A stretch of 41,846 nt of DNA, taken from assembly GCA_009841045.1 (NCBI GenBank), contig VXMO01000044.1, positions 1-41,846 on the forward strand. The letters are read 5' to 3'. The notes beneath the pieces were generated by a model that searched no databases, was not told the origin of the DNA, and saw only the letters and a list, made by a program, of their open reading frames with translations. A program made the position numbers and the translations under genes. How positions within the stretch are numbered: position 1 is the stretch's first letter; every line of letters begins with the position of its first letter. Positions 15,818-25,396 of this stretch are shown one piece after another. The DNA is from Dehalococcoidia bacterium. Its GTDB lineage: Bacteria; Chloroflexota; Dehalococcoidia; UBA6926.

Positions 15818-15866
15818 CCAGTTTATCGCAGTTAGATTGGCGCGGGCAATTTTTCTTAACCCGCGC
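15818..15866 (-). promoter_or_regulatory. Candidate ilvE promoter with overlapping hairpin/operator
   Basis: On the minus strand, CTGCGATAAACTGG (15831-15818) contains a -10-like TAAACT 42 bases before ilvE; the same 14-mer with one change lies before the cobalamin adenosyltransferase gene (20360-20347). Just upstream, 7-bp perfect arms GCGCGGG and CCCGCGC (15840-15846, 15860-15866) surround a T-rich 13-base loop. The arms overlap a possible -35 (TTGCCC), so the palindrome may be an operator, or the hairpin may end the hisIE transcript. No U-run follows. Confidence 0.4.
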
Positions 15867-15936
15867 TCAACATTGAACGGCTTGTTGAGGCGGAATCCCG
15901 CGTTCCGGCATTAGCATCGCTGCAGTGTTGGTTTTT

Positions 15937-16569
15937 CTATCGGCGGCGGTCTGCGAGTTCCGTCGCGACATCTGACAGGGAAACGCCGGCGTCCTCAAGG
16001 AGGATGGTGAGGTGGTAGAGAAGATCGGCGGCCTCCGCACGGACGCGGTCAGGAGCTTTTGCCATTGCCGCGAGCGCGGTCTCTCCACCCTCTTCGATGA
16101 CCTTTTGGGCGATTCGCTCAGTGCCGCGCTCGAACAAGGAGGCCGTGTAGCTGCCCTCAGGCATATCTTTCCTGCGCTGGGCGACAGTCATGGCAAGTTC
16201 GGTTAGAGTCGCGCCAAGTTGGTCCTGTGCAGCGGGTTCCATCTGCCAGTCTGAGGTATCGAATTCCTCATAGAAACAAGACTCATTGCCGGTGTGGCAG
16301 GCGGGGCCTTCCGCATTCACTTTGAGCAAAATCACGTCGCCGTCACAATCAGCGCGAATCTCCACGACGTTGAGGAAGTGGCCGGAGGTTGCGCCCTTGT
16401 GCCAGAGCTCCTGCCGTGAACGGCTGTAGAACCACGCCTGACCGGATTCGATTGTGCGCGTGAGGGACTGATGGTTCATGTAGGCAACCATAAGAACGGC
16501 ACCAGTGACGGCGTCCTGAGCGATGGCGGGAATGAGGGCTTTTTCGTTGATTATCAGTTGGGTTGGCAT
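15937..16569 (-). CDS. hisI: Bifunctional phosphoribosyl-AMP cyclohydrolase / phosphoribosyl-ATP pyrophosphatase
   Basis: A 210-residue HisIE fusion that catalyses histidine steps 2 and 3. The N-terminal half (to about residue 115) is the HisI cyclohydrolase, with [25 protein letters not shown] metal ligands and the zinc motif CHTGNESCF. The C-terminal half is HisE (about 125-210), an all-alpha MazG-like domain with [12 protein letters not shown] and [13 protein letters not shown]. The ATG at 16569 has CAGGAG 8 bases upstream. It lies 111 bases after the HAD gene, separated by a repeat, in the same orientation as hisF and hisA. Confidence 0.96.
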   Translation of the reverse strand: MPTQLIINEKALIPAIAQDAVTGAVLMVAYMNHQSLTRTIESGQAWFYSRSRQELWHKGATSGHFLNVVEIRADCDGDVILLKVNAEGPACHTGNESCFYEEFDTSDWQMEPAAQDQLGATLTELAMTVAQRRKDMPEGSYTASLFERGTERIAQKVIEEGGETALAAMAKAPDRVRAEAADLLYHLTILLEDAGVSLSDVATELADRRR

Positions 16570-16628
16570 GGGTTTTCTCCTGCGCCTTGTTGTTGCGCGT
16601 TATTCAATTGTATTGGGTGCGGGGAGTG

Positions 16629-16674
16629 GCCGCCCTACGGGCGGCACTGGATTCCCGCTTTCGCGGGAATGACG
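16629..16674 (+). repeat. Family B repeat with attached GC-rich hairpin
   Basis: A first hairpin GCCGCCC/GGGCGGC (16629-16635 and 16639-16645) is followed directly by the canonical unit CTGGATTCCCGCTTTCGCGG then GAATGACG (16647-16674). It lies between the HAD gene and hisIE inside the minus-strand his cluster. Two consecutive strong hairpins inside an operon could slow transcription or protect mRNA ends. Confidence 0.85.
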
Positions 16675-16680
16675 AGAGGG

Positions 16681-17466
16681 TTAAAGGGCGGAGAGAGTTT
16701 TGGAGGCAACGATGTCCACGAGGCCGAGGAGGCTGGAGATTTCGTAGTCGGGGGTTGTGGGAATGTCGCTCGGCCAGTCCGCGCCGGCGCGGTTGATCCA
16801 GACGGCAGGGATGCCTATGCCCTGGGGTCCATGGATGTCCTCCTTGGGGGTGTCACCGACGTAGATGGCGTGCGAGGGATCATCGATTCCAAATGCGGCA
16901 AGAGCCGTTTCGAAAATCCGGGGATGGGGCTTGTAGATTTTCACGCCCTCTGAATGGATGACGTGGTCGAATGCCAAGCCGTGTGTTGCTATCGTGCCGT
17001 GCAGGTATTCGTGGTCAGCGTTGCTGACGATGGCCAATGGCACACGGGCGCGAAGGGCTTCGAGGGCGGGCTGAACGTCGCGGTACATTCCCCTGCCCTT
17101 GAGGTCTTCATAGATCATCTTGATAGCTGAGGGGATGTAGGCCGGGTCCAAGCTAAGTTCTGCGGAGGCGAGTTCAAAGGCGTTTCGCCACGCCTCACGG
17201 TACGGGGTGAATTGGTCCGGCGGCGGCGCGTCCCATTCGCCATCGTCGGTGAGCCAGACGCGGGACTGGCGGAATGCGGTCTCGTGGACGCGCCAGTGTT
17301 GTAGCAGGATTTCGGAGTCTATCGGGACGTTGAGTCGTTCAACGATCGCGGCAAAGAGTATCGAAAGGCGGGCGGGTTCGTAGTGGAAGAGGGTGCCGTA
17401 GGCGTCGAGGAGGACGGCGCGGAGCCTGTAGCGTGAGCGGCGGCGGGGACGGCCTGGAGGGTTCAC
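16681..17466 (-). CDS. HAD-superfamily (IA) hydrolase in the histidine cluster
   Basis: A 261-residue protein with HAD motifs. Motif I is [13 protein letters not shown] near residue 20, motif II is the Ser in IVSNADH, motif III is the lysine in [14 protein letters not shown], and motif IV is [13 protein letters not shown] helical cap is inserted after motif I, as in subfamily IA. The residue two after the nucleophile is Tyr rather than the acid/base Asp usual in phosphatases; Tyr is typical of haloacid dehalogenases, yet motif IV is phosphatase-like. The GTG start overlaps the hisF stop (GTGA), so it is translationally coupled to hisF. Position suggests a role in histidine synthesis, perhaps histidinol-phosphate phosphatase, but the motif I change makes this uncertain. 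Confidence 0.8.
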   Translation of the reverse strand: MNPPGRPRRRSRYRLRAVLLDAYGTLFHYEPARLSILFAAIVERLNVPIDSEILLQHWRVHETAFRQSRVWLTDDGEWDAPPPDQFTPYREAWRNAFELASAELSLDPAYIPSAIKMIYEDLKGRGMYRDVQPALEALRARVPLAIVSNADHEYLHGTIATHGLAFDHVIHSEGVKIYKPHPRIFETALAAFGIDDPSHAIYVGDTPKEDIHGPQGIGIPAVWINRAGADWPSDIPTTPDYEISSLLGLVDIVASKTLSAL

Positions 17467-18302
17467 GCTCCAGCGCTCGTCGACAGCCTCACGGGAACAC
17501 CGTGGGTGCGCATGTGCTCCTTGGCCTGGGCGATGGTGAATTCGCCGTAGTGGAAAATGCTTGCGGCGAGCGCTGCATCGGCCCTGCCATCCGTCACAAC
17601 CTCCGTCATATGCTCCACGTTTCCCGCGCCTCCGCTGGCAATGACGGGGATCGAGACCGCATCAGCGACGGCGCGCATCAGATCGAGGTCGTAGCCCTCC
17701 TTCGTTCCGTCAGCGTCGATGCTGTTCATGACCACTTCACCCACGCCGAGCTCGGCGGCGTATCGGGCCCACTTGACGGCATCGATGCCGGCCGCGCGGC
17801 CACCATCCGCGCCGGTGTGGGTACGGACCTCCCAGCGGGTGGAGTCGTCAAAGGCGATGGCAGAGATTTCATTTGGTGGCGCTTCAATTTGGGAGGGGGC
17901 GATGCGGCGGGCATCCATGCCGAGGACGATGCATTGGCTGCCAAACATGGCGGCAGCGTCACGGACGAGTCCAGGGTTCTGGACAGCGGCGGTGTTGATG
18001 CTGACCTTGTCCGCGCCGGCGTTGAGCATAGTACGGACATCCTCGACGGAACGGATGCCTCCGCCGACAGTGAGGGGGATGTAGACCTCTTCAGCGACGC
18101 GGTGAACGACATCAAGCATGATTTCACGGCCATCTGATGAGGCGGTGATGTCATAGAAGACGAGTTCATCCGCGCCCTGCTCATCGTAGAAGCGAGCAAG
18201 TTCAACGGGGTCACCTGCGTCACGGTGGTCCCGAAAGCGGACGCCCTTGACGACGCGGCCGCCTTTCACATCGAGGCAGGGGATGATTCTGCGCGAGAGC
18301 AT
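17463..18302 (-). CDS. hisF: Imidazole glycerol phosphate synthase, cyclase subunit
   Basis: A 279-residue TIM barrel, slightly longer than the usual 250-260. It accepts ammonia from HisH and converts PRFAR to imidazole glycerol phosphate and AICAR. The start [20 protein letters not shown] and segments [48 protein letters not shown] and [12 protein letters not shown] are diagnostic; the catalytic Asp residues are in CLDVK and NSIDADGT. hisA is 12 bases upstream, and the HAD gene overlaps the stop. A small insertion around residues 130-150 ([10 protein letters not shown]) accounts for part of the extra length. Confidence 0.97.
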   Translation of the reverse strand: MLSRRIIPCLDVKGGRVVKGVRFRDHRDAGDPVELARFYDEQGADELVFYDITASSDGREIMLDVVHRVAEEVYIPLTVGGGIRSVEDVRTMLNAGADKVSINTAAVQNPGLVRDAAAMFGSQCIVLGMDARRIAPSQIEAPPNEISAIAFDDSTRWEVRTHTGADGGRAAGIDAVKWARYAAELGVGEVVMNSIDADGTKEGYDLDLMRAVADAVSIPVIASGGAGNVEHMTEVVTDGRADAALAASIFHYGEFTIAQAKEHMRTHGVPVRLSTSAGA

Positions 18303-18314
18303 GGTGTGTTTATT

Positions 18315-19037
18315 CTACGGGCTTGCGGCGGATATCGCGTCCGGGAGGGAGACATCACCGGTGTAGAGGGCGCGACCGATGATGACGGCTTCTACATCTG
18401 TGGCGGCGAGTGCGCGGATGTCATCCAGGGTTGTGACGCCACCGGATGCGATGACGGGAACGGGGGCGACGGCTTCCGCGAAACCCTGCATGGCTTCGAC
18501 GTTGACACCCTGCATCGCACCATCGCGGGAAATGTCCGTGTGGATGAAGCGGCACGCGCCGTACTCCATCAGCTGCTTTGCGAGTTCAAGCGTTTTGACG
18601 CCCGAGTCCTCGGTCCATCCCCGGACAGCAACGCGGCCATCTCTGGCATCAAGGCCGACGGCGATGCGGTCGCCGTAACGCTCGCACGCCTCACGAACGA
18701 GTTCAGGATTGGTGACGGCGACGGTGCCGAGAATGACGCGGTCGATCCCTGCATCGATGAGGGCAGTGATGTCGTCCATGGATCGGGCGCCGCCGCCGAG
18801 TTGGACGGGAATAGAGACGGCGGCGGCGATGGAGGCGGCCAACTGCGCCTGGCCGGTGTTGCCCTCGCGGGCACCATCCAGGTCGACGAGGTGAATGCGA
18901 ACACCGCCCCGCTCTTCCCATGAGCGGGCGACAGCGGCGGGGTCGTCGTCAAAAACAGTTTCGCGGTCATAGTCGCCCTGAAACAGGCGGACGGCCTTGC
19001 CATTGCGCAGATCTATGGCGGGGATTATTTCCATCAT
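18315..19037 (-). CDS. hisA: Phosphoribosylformimino-5-aminoimidazole carboxamide ribotide isomerase
   Basis: About 240 residues, TIM barrel, the expected length. HisA opens the ribose of ProFAR to give PRFAR, the substrate of HisF-HisH. Motifs are EIIPAIDLRNGKAVRLFQGD, IHLVDLDGAREG, PVQLGGGARSMDDI and VIASGGVTTLDDIRAL. ATG codons at 19037 and 19034 are both possible; a TTG at 19040 is less likely. The gene lies between hisH and hisF, so three consecutive genes encode the last shared steps. Confidence 0.96.
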   Translation of the reverse strand: MMEIIPAIDLRNGKAVRLFQGDYDRETVFDDDPAAVARSWEERGGVRIHLVDLDGAREGNTGQAQLAASIAAAVSIPVQLGGGARSMDDITALIDAGIDRVILGTVAVTNPELVREACERYGDRIAVGLDARDGRVAVRGWTEDSGVKTLELAKQLMEYGACRFIHTDISRDGAMQGVNVEAMQGFAEAVAPVPVIASGGVTTLDDIRALAATDVEAVIIGRALYTGDVSLPDAISAASP

Positions 19038-19096
19038 CAATTCCAGACTTTGGCCAGTTTCAGATCGTCCGATTATCCAATCGCCTCTACACTGCT

Positions 19097-19723
19097 CTAA
19101 ATTGCCCAGTTAAAGAAGTCACGGTAGAGGGCGAGGCCGGGCCTGCCGCTCTTTTCCGGATGGAACTGGGTAGCAATAAGCTTGTCCCGCGCGACGACGC
19201 TGGCGAATTGGCCGCCGTAGTCGGTGACGCCGAGCGTCATATCCCCGTCCGCCGGTTTGGGGTAATAGCTGTGGACGAAATAGAACTGGTAGTTGGGCGG
19301 GATGTTGGTGGTGGCGGGGTGGTCGCGCGTGAACGTGACATCATTCCAGCCCATGTGCGGGACGGTTAGCTCGTGGGCGAATCGGACGTTTTCGCCGGGG
19401 ATGAGGCCGAGGCATTGGGCATTGCCCTCTTCAGTCTTATCGAACAGGAGTTGGAGGCCCAGGCAGACGCCGAAGAATGGGACATCACGAGCGATGAGGT
19501 CTTGTAAAGCGGAATCCATACCCGCATCGCGGAGCCTCACCATGCACGGGCCCGCAATGCCCTGTCCGGGAAAGACGACGCCATCGACGTTTTCGAGATC
19601 GGCGGCCTTATCCGTGACAATAGCGCGAAAGTCGACGGTTTCGAGCGCTTTGGCGACAGAGCGGAGGTTGCCCGCGCCGTAATCCACGACCGCGATTAGG
19701 GGGGCTGCTACGTTACTGCTCAC
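19097..19723 (-). CDS. hisH: Imidazole glycerol phosphate synthase, glutaminase subunit
   Basis: A 208-residue class I glutamine amidotransferase. It hydrolyses glutamine and channels ammonia to HisF. The nucleophile C87 is in FFGVCLGLQLLFD, the His-Glu pair is in THFHPEKSG near residue 190 (the sequence reads TQFHPEKSG), and the N-terminus IAVVDYGAGNLRSVAKALE is typical. The start is GTG at 19723. It overlaps the cobalamin adenosyltransferase gene by 11 bases, so the two are co-translated. hisA begins 59 bases after its stop. Confidence 0.96.
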   Translation of the reverse strand: MSSNVAAPLIAVVDYGAGNLRSVAKALETVDFRAIVTDKAADLENVDGVVFPGQGIAGPCMVRLRDAGMDSALQDLIARDVPFFGVCLGLQLLFDKTEEGNAQCLGLIPGENVRFAHELTVPHMGWNDVTFTRDHPATTNIPPNYQFYFVHSYYPKPADGDMTLGVTDYGGQFASVVARDKLIATQFHPEKSGRPGLALYRDFFNWAI

Positions 19724-20273
19724 CGGTCAGAAGCTCCATTGGGAGGCGCCGGTCCTGGTAGCGGGCGAGGATGAAAAGGAGATCGGCGGCGCGGTTTAGA
19801 TACGGAATGACGAGCGATTCTTCCCGCAGGTAGCCGTCCTGCATGAGGCCAACGGCGCGGCGTTCTGCCCGGCGCAGCGTCGAGCGGGCGAGATCGAGGG
19901 CGGCGGAGGCGGGTGTCGCGCCGGGGATGACGAAGGCGCGGGGCAGCTCAAACTCCTCCTGGAGGGAGTCGATAGTGGATTCGAGCGTGTCGACATGCTC
20001 CTGTGTAACAGGTGAGAAGTGCTTGAGGAAGGTCTGAAAGTGGCCAACGTCCGTGGCAAGTTCCGCGCCGACGGTGAAGAGTTCACGCTGGAGGGCCATG
20101 GCAATATCACGGACGCGGTCGTCCTCAGAGTGGCTGCGGCCCAGCCCGATGGCAGAGACGGCCTCATCGACGGTGCCGTAGGCCTCAGCACGCGGGTCAT
20201 TCTTGGGAACGCGGCCGCCGTAAAGGAGACCGGTCTCTCCCTTGTCACCGTATCGTGTGTAGACGTTGGGCAT
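19713..20273 (-). CDS. PduO-type cob(I)alamin adenosyltransferase
   Basis: A 186-residue ATP:corrinoid adenosyltransferase of the PduO/MMAB family. It transfers adenosyl from ATP to cob(I)alamin, making coenzyme B12. The ATP-binding start is VYTRYGDKGETGLLYGGRVP, followed by KNDPRAEAYGTVDEAVSAIG. The conserved C-terminal helix has RSTLRRAERRAVG and LNRAADLLFILARYQD. It starts the minus-strand cluster and overlaps hisH by 11 bases. Linking a B12 cofactor gene to histidine synthesis has no obvious metabolic logic, so this may be a neutral operon fusion. Confidence 0.93.
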   Translation of the reverse strand: MPNVYTRYGDKGETGLLYGGRVPKNDPRAEAYGTVDEAVSAIGLGRSHSEDDRVRDIAMALQRELFTVGAELATDVGHFQTFLKHFSPVTQEHVDTLESTIDSLQEEFELPRAFVIPGATPASAALDLARSTLRRAERRAVGLMQDGYLREESLVIPYLNRAADLLFILARYQDRRLPMELLTGEQ

Positions 20274-20346
20274 TTTTAGGGCCGTTCCAGTTTGGTCCGC
20301 GCTTCAGTATTTTCCTGTTATTCGAGGGTCAGCTTGCTCTTGTTGC

Positions 20347-20360
20347 CAGTTTAGCGCAGG
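20347..20360 (-). promoter_or_regulatory. Promoter-like motif upstream of the adenosyltransferase-his cluster
   Basis: CTGCGCTAAACTGG on the minus strand, 74-87 bases before the ATG at 20273, matches CTGCGATAAACTGG before ilvE at 13 of 14 positions. TAAACT could be a -10. No good -35 is visible 16-18 bases upstream. Confidence 0.35.
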
Positions 20361-20402
20361 GGGATGGGCGGCAGGGGATGTGCCTGAGCAGGTAAGCTTT
20401 AG

Positions 20403-20426
20403 ATTCTTCGCTGCGCTCAGAATGAC
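20403..20426 (+). repeat. Dispersed repeat family A, copy 3
   Basis: ATTCTTCGCTGCGCTCAGAA followed by TGAC, identical to the copies at 2839 and 25203. It lies in the 267-base divergent gap between the adenosyltransferase gene and the heat-shock operon, 22 bases upstream of the dnaJ promoter. Confidence 0.85.
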
Positions 20427-20447
20427 AGGTAAACTCCAAATAGAAAG

Positions 20448-20475
20448 TTGACAATGGTGTTGTTAGGGGTATGAT
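20448..20475 (+). promoter_or_regulatory. Strong sigma-70-type promoter of the dnaJ-hspR-clp operon
   Basis: A perfect -35 TTGACA at 20448-20453 and a near-perfect -10 TATGAT at 20470-20475 are separated by 16 bases. Transcription would start near 20482, with a leader of about 60 bases. HspR, encoded in this operon, normally binds an inverted CTTGAGT/ACTCAAG site. I find only a degenerate right half (ACTCGAAG at 20496-20503) and no clear left half. Confidence 0.7.
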
Positions 20476-20540
20476 GAATTTGTTAGCAAGAACATACTCG
20501 AAGCAGGTGGTAGGGGACGGCGAAGTATCGGCTTGATGTG

Positions 20541-21479
20541 ATGGCGGCGACGGACTATTACAAGACGCTTGGGGTTTCGCGGTCGGCCTCCGACAAGGAG
20601 ATAAGGTCAGCGTTCCGTAAGCTTGCCCGCCAGTATCACCCGGACGTGAATCCGGGCGACGAGTCGGCTGAACAGCGCTTCAAGGAGATCAACGAGGCGC
20701 ACGAGGTTCTGGGCGATAAGGACAATCGCAAGAAGTACGACAAGTACGGCGAGAACTGGATGCATGCCGATCGCATCGAGGAGATGCAGCGTCAGGGTGG
20801 ATTCGGCGCGGGGCCCGGGATGGGCGGCGCGTTCCGCTTTGGCAGCGCAGAGGGCTTCGGCGGGCTTGGAGATATTCTCGGACAGTTCTTTCGAGGTGGT
20901 GGAGGCGGGAGTGAGTCGGCGTTCCGCCAGCGCCCTCGAGAAGCACGCCCTCGTGACGTTGCAGTGGAAGTAACACTACAAGAGGCTTTTCACGGGACGC
21001 GGCGCTCGATACGTCTGCAGGACGGAGAGGGCGGAACACGGACCATCGACGCGCAGATTCCGGCGGGCGTGGACACCGGCTCGCGGGTGAAGATGAGCGG
21101 AGCAGGCCCGAGGACGCCCGGGGGCGGAAACTCCGATTTGTATCTGAAAGTGACGGTCAAGGCGGATTCGCAGTTCAGTCGCAAGGGGTCCGACCTGACG
21201 ACCGAGGTCAAGGTTCCGATGCTGGACGCGCTGCTCGGTGGTGAGGTGATCGTGCCGACAATTGGCGGTTCTGGCGTGGCGCTTCGCATCCCGCCTGAGA
21301 CGGACAACGGCCAGACGTTCCGCATCGCGGGCAAGGGAATGCCGAAGATGCGCGGAACGGGCGCGGGCGATCTCTTGGTGAAGGTGAGTGTGACGCTGCC
21401 AAAGGGCTTACAGGAATCCGAGCGTGAACTGCTGACGCAGCTGCGCGAGATGCGCGAGATGGCAGGAGGTAAGGAATGA
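20541..21479 (+). CDS. cbpA: CbpA-like J-domain co-chaperone (DnaJ without zinc finger)
   Basis: About 312 residues. The J domain (residues about 4-72, DYYKTLGVSRSASDKEIRSA, with HPD in ARQYHPDVNPGD) stimulates DnaK ATPase. A Gly/Phe-rich linker follows (about 85-125, FGAGPGMGGAFRFGSAEGFG), then the two C-terminal substrate-binding barrels (about 135-305). The four CxxCxGxG zinc repeats of true DnaJ are absent, so it is CbpA/DnaJ2-like. GTG at 20538 immediately precedes the ATG at 20541; either may start it. The stop overlaps hspR (ATGA). dnaK and grpE are not in the window. Confidence 0.92.
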   Translation: MAATDYYKTLGVSRSASDKEIRSAFRKLARQYHPDVNPGDESAEQRFKEINEAHEVLGDKDNRKKYDKYGENWMHADRIEEMQRQGGFGAGPGMGGAFRFGSAEGFGGLGDILGQFFRGGGGGSESAFRQRPREARPRDVAVEVTLQEAFHGTRRSIRLQDGEGGTRTIDAQIPAGVDTGSRVKMSGAGPRTPGGGNSDLYLKVTVKADSQFSRKGSDLTTEVKVPMLDALLGGEVIVPTIGGSGVALRIPPETDNGQTFRIAGKGMPKMRGTGAGDLLVKVSVTLPKGLQESERELLTQLREMREMAGGKE

Positions 21480-21861
21480 GCTTCCGCAATCCGAGTGATC
21501 CTGTGTACTCCATTCGCGTTGCAGCGCGGCTGGTCGGTCTGCACGTTCAAACGCTGCGCTACTACGAACGCAACGGACTTGTTCAGCCTCAGCGATCCCG
21601 CGGCAACGTGCGCTATTACAGTGATTCCGACGTCGAGCGCATCCAGAAGATCAAGTCGCTCATCGACGAGCTTGGCGTCAATCTTGCCGGCGCGGAAGTC
21701 ATCATGCGGATGAGCGGGCGCATGGCCGAGATGGAACAGCGCATCAAGGACCTGGAGGGAGCGATTGAGCGACTGACAGGTGTCAGGGCGCTGGCGGATG
21801 GATCGGCGGATAATGCTCAACCACAGAGAATCAAGCGCAATGAAAGCGAGGAAACACAGTC

Positions 21862-21865
<4 letters not shown>
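21476..21865 (+). CDS. hspR: MerR-family heat-shock repressor HspR
   Basis: A 129-residue regulator. The MerR winged helix-turn-helix is YSIRVAARLVGLHVQTLRYY followed by ERNGLVQPQRSRGNVRYYSD, and a coiled-coil helix follows (about 60-100, EMEQRIKDLEGAIERLTG). The segment LVGLHVQTLRYYERNGLVQP with the RGNVRYYS wing matches HspR, which represses chaperone genes, using DnaK as co-repressor in actinobacteria. It overlaps the J-protein gene by 4 bases and the Clp gene by 4 bases (ATGA both times), placing repressor and targets in one transcript, consistent with autoregulation. Confidence 0.92.
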
Positions 21866-24335
<2,470 letters not shown>

Positions 24336-24336
<1 letters not shown>

Positions 24337-25202
24337 TGACTGACTATCCGCTGCGGGAGGGGTTCGTCTCCGTTGACGGGATGCACCTCGAATACGTGGA
24401 GGCAGGGCCGAGTGATGGGCCGCCTCTCTTGTTCCTGCATGGAATCGGCGGGGGCATCGAGGACTGGTGGGCGAACCTAGGGTATTTTGGCGAGCAAGGG
24501 TATCGAGTTCTCGCGCCGAGTTCCCCGGGACACGGGGCTTCCGATTATCCGCGTGACGGCTGGGATCCGGGCGAAAGCGGCAAGACGATCATGGCGCTGT
24601 TGGACGCTTGGGGCATCGAATCGGCTCCGCTAATCGGACACTCGGCAGGCGGGATAACGGCAATGTTGTCGGCATTGGAGTCGCCCGAGCGGGTTCAAGG
24701 TCTTGTGCTTGCCGCGCCGGGTGGTCTGACACGCAAGGTTGGATGGCCGTTGCGGTTGGTGACGGTTCCGTTCCTGGGAGAGATGTTGTGGCAGCCGCGG
24801 CTGTTGTCAGGGCACCGGGCGAGCAAGACGATTTTCGCAGATGAAGACCTTGTGAATCGCCGGATCATGGATGAGTGGGTGTCCCGGCATCGTGATTCTC
24901 AACAGAGGAAAGCGTTCTTCACGCTGCTGCGGGAGGGGCTCACCCTGCAGGGACTAAAGCATAAGTACGATCTGCGGGGTCGTGCGCGCGGTATTCACTG
25001 CCCAACGCTGATTATGTGGGGGCGGGAGGATATTATCGTGCCGCCGCCGGAGAGGTGGGAGGGACGTTTGGTGTCATGGCCGGAGGCGGAGTTCATGGAG
25101 CTATCGCCGTCCGGGCACTGGCCGCAGGTTGAGCAGGCCGAGGTCTTTAACCGTGAGGTTTCGGGGTTCCTGGAAAGGGTAGCGGTGGTGGCGGAGTCCT
25201 AG
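24336..25202 (+). CDS. Alpha/beta-hydrolase fold protein
   Basis: 288 residues with the catalytic elements of the fold. The oxyanion motif is LFLHGIGGGIEDWW near residue 30, the nucleophile S103 is in GHSAGG, the acid is probably in MWGREDIIVPP near 228, and the histidine is in SPSGHWPQVEQ near 252. The C-terminal half has a small cap. Substrate is unknown; ester, lactone and C-C hydrolases share this layout. It starts with TAATG overlapping the clp stop by one base, so it belongs to the heat-shock operon. The TAG stop codon (25200-25202) is part of the extended family A repeat that begins there, so the original 3' end may have been altered. Confidence 0.88.
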
Positions 25203-25226
25203 ATTCTTCGCTGCGCTCAGAATGAC
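25203..25226 (+). repeat. Dispersed repeat family A, copy 4
   Basis: ATTCTTCGCTGCGCTCAGAA then TGAC. The preceding TAG, also preceding copies 2 and 3, is here the stop codon of the alpha/beta hydrolase gene. Confidence 0.85.
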
Positions 25227-25331
25227 AGCAGTTGCACGGGGATTCGATGGTGCGCGGGAATGAAAGTTAGTGGTGTGAGGATGGCAGGTTGAGGCGAGCG
25301 TTTGCCATGCTTACAAGGTCTTTCGTACTCG

Positions 25332-25358
25332 CTTAAACGCGCTGAGTCGGCGTTTAAG
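25332..25358 (+). promoter_or_regulatory. Perfect 9-bp inverted repeat upstream of dnaE (candidate operator)
   Basis: CTTAAACGC at 25332-25340 and GCGTTTAAG at 25350-25358 are exact reverse complements around a 9-base spacer GCTGAGTCG. The right arm covers the expected -35 position for the TATAAT at 25377, where no consensus -35 is visible. That geometry suits an operator or activator site; the absence of a T-run argues against a terminator. Confidence 0.5.
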
Positions 25359-25376
25359 TCCTTGTCATTTAGGGCA

Positions 25377-25382
25377 TATAAT
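25377..25382 (+). promoter_or_regulatory. -10 element of dnaE, implying a near-leaderless transcript
   Basis: A perfect TATAAT lies only 11-14 bases before the start codons (GTG 25394, ATG 25397). Transcription should begin around 25389-25390, leaving a 5-8 base leader with no room for a Shine-Dalgarno, and none is present. A -35 of TTTAAG (25353-25358) at 18 bases is poor. Confidence 0.6.
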
Positions 25383-25396
25383 CGGCTTATCTCGTG

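Noticed and set aside
20476-20510. A CIRCE or complete HAIR operator at the dnaJ promoter
   Set aside because: TTAGCA and ACTCGAAG fragments are present, but neither forms the inverted repeat required.
25332-25358. Rho-independent terminator for the alpha/beta hydrolase gene
   Set aside because: The inverted repeat has a modest A/T-containing stem and no following T-run, and it lies over the dnaE promoter.
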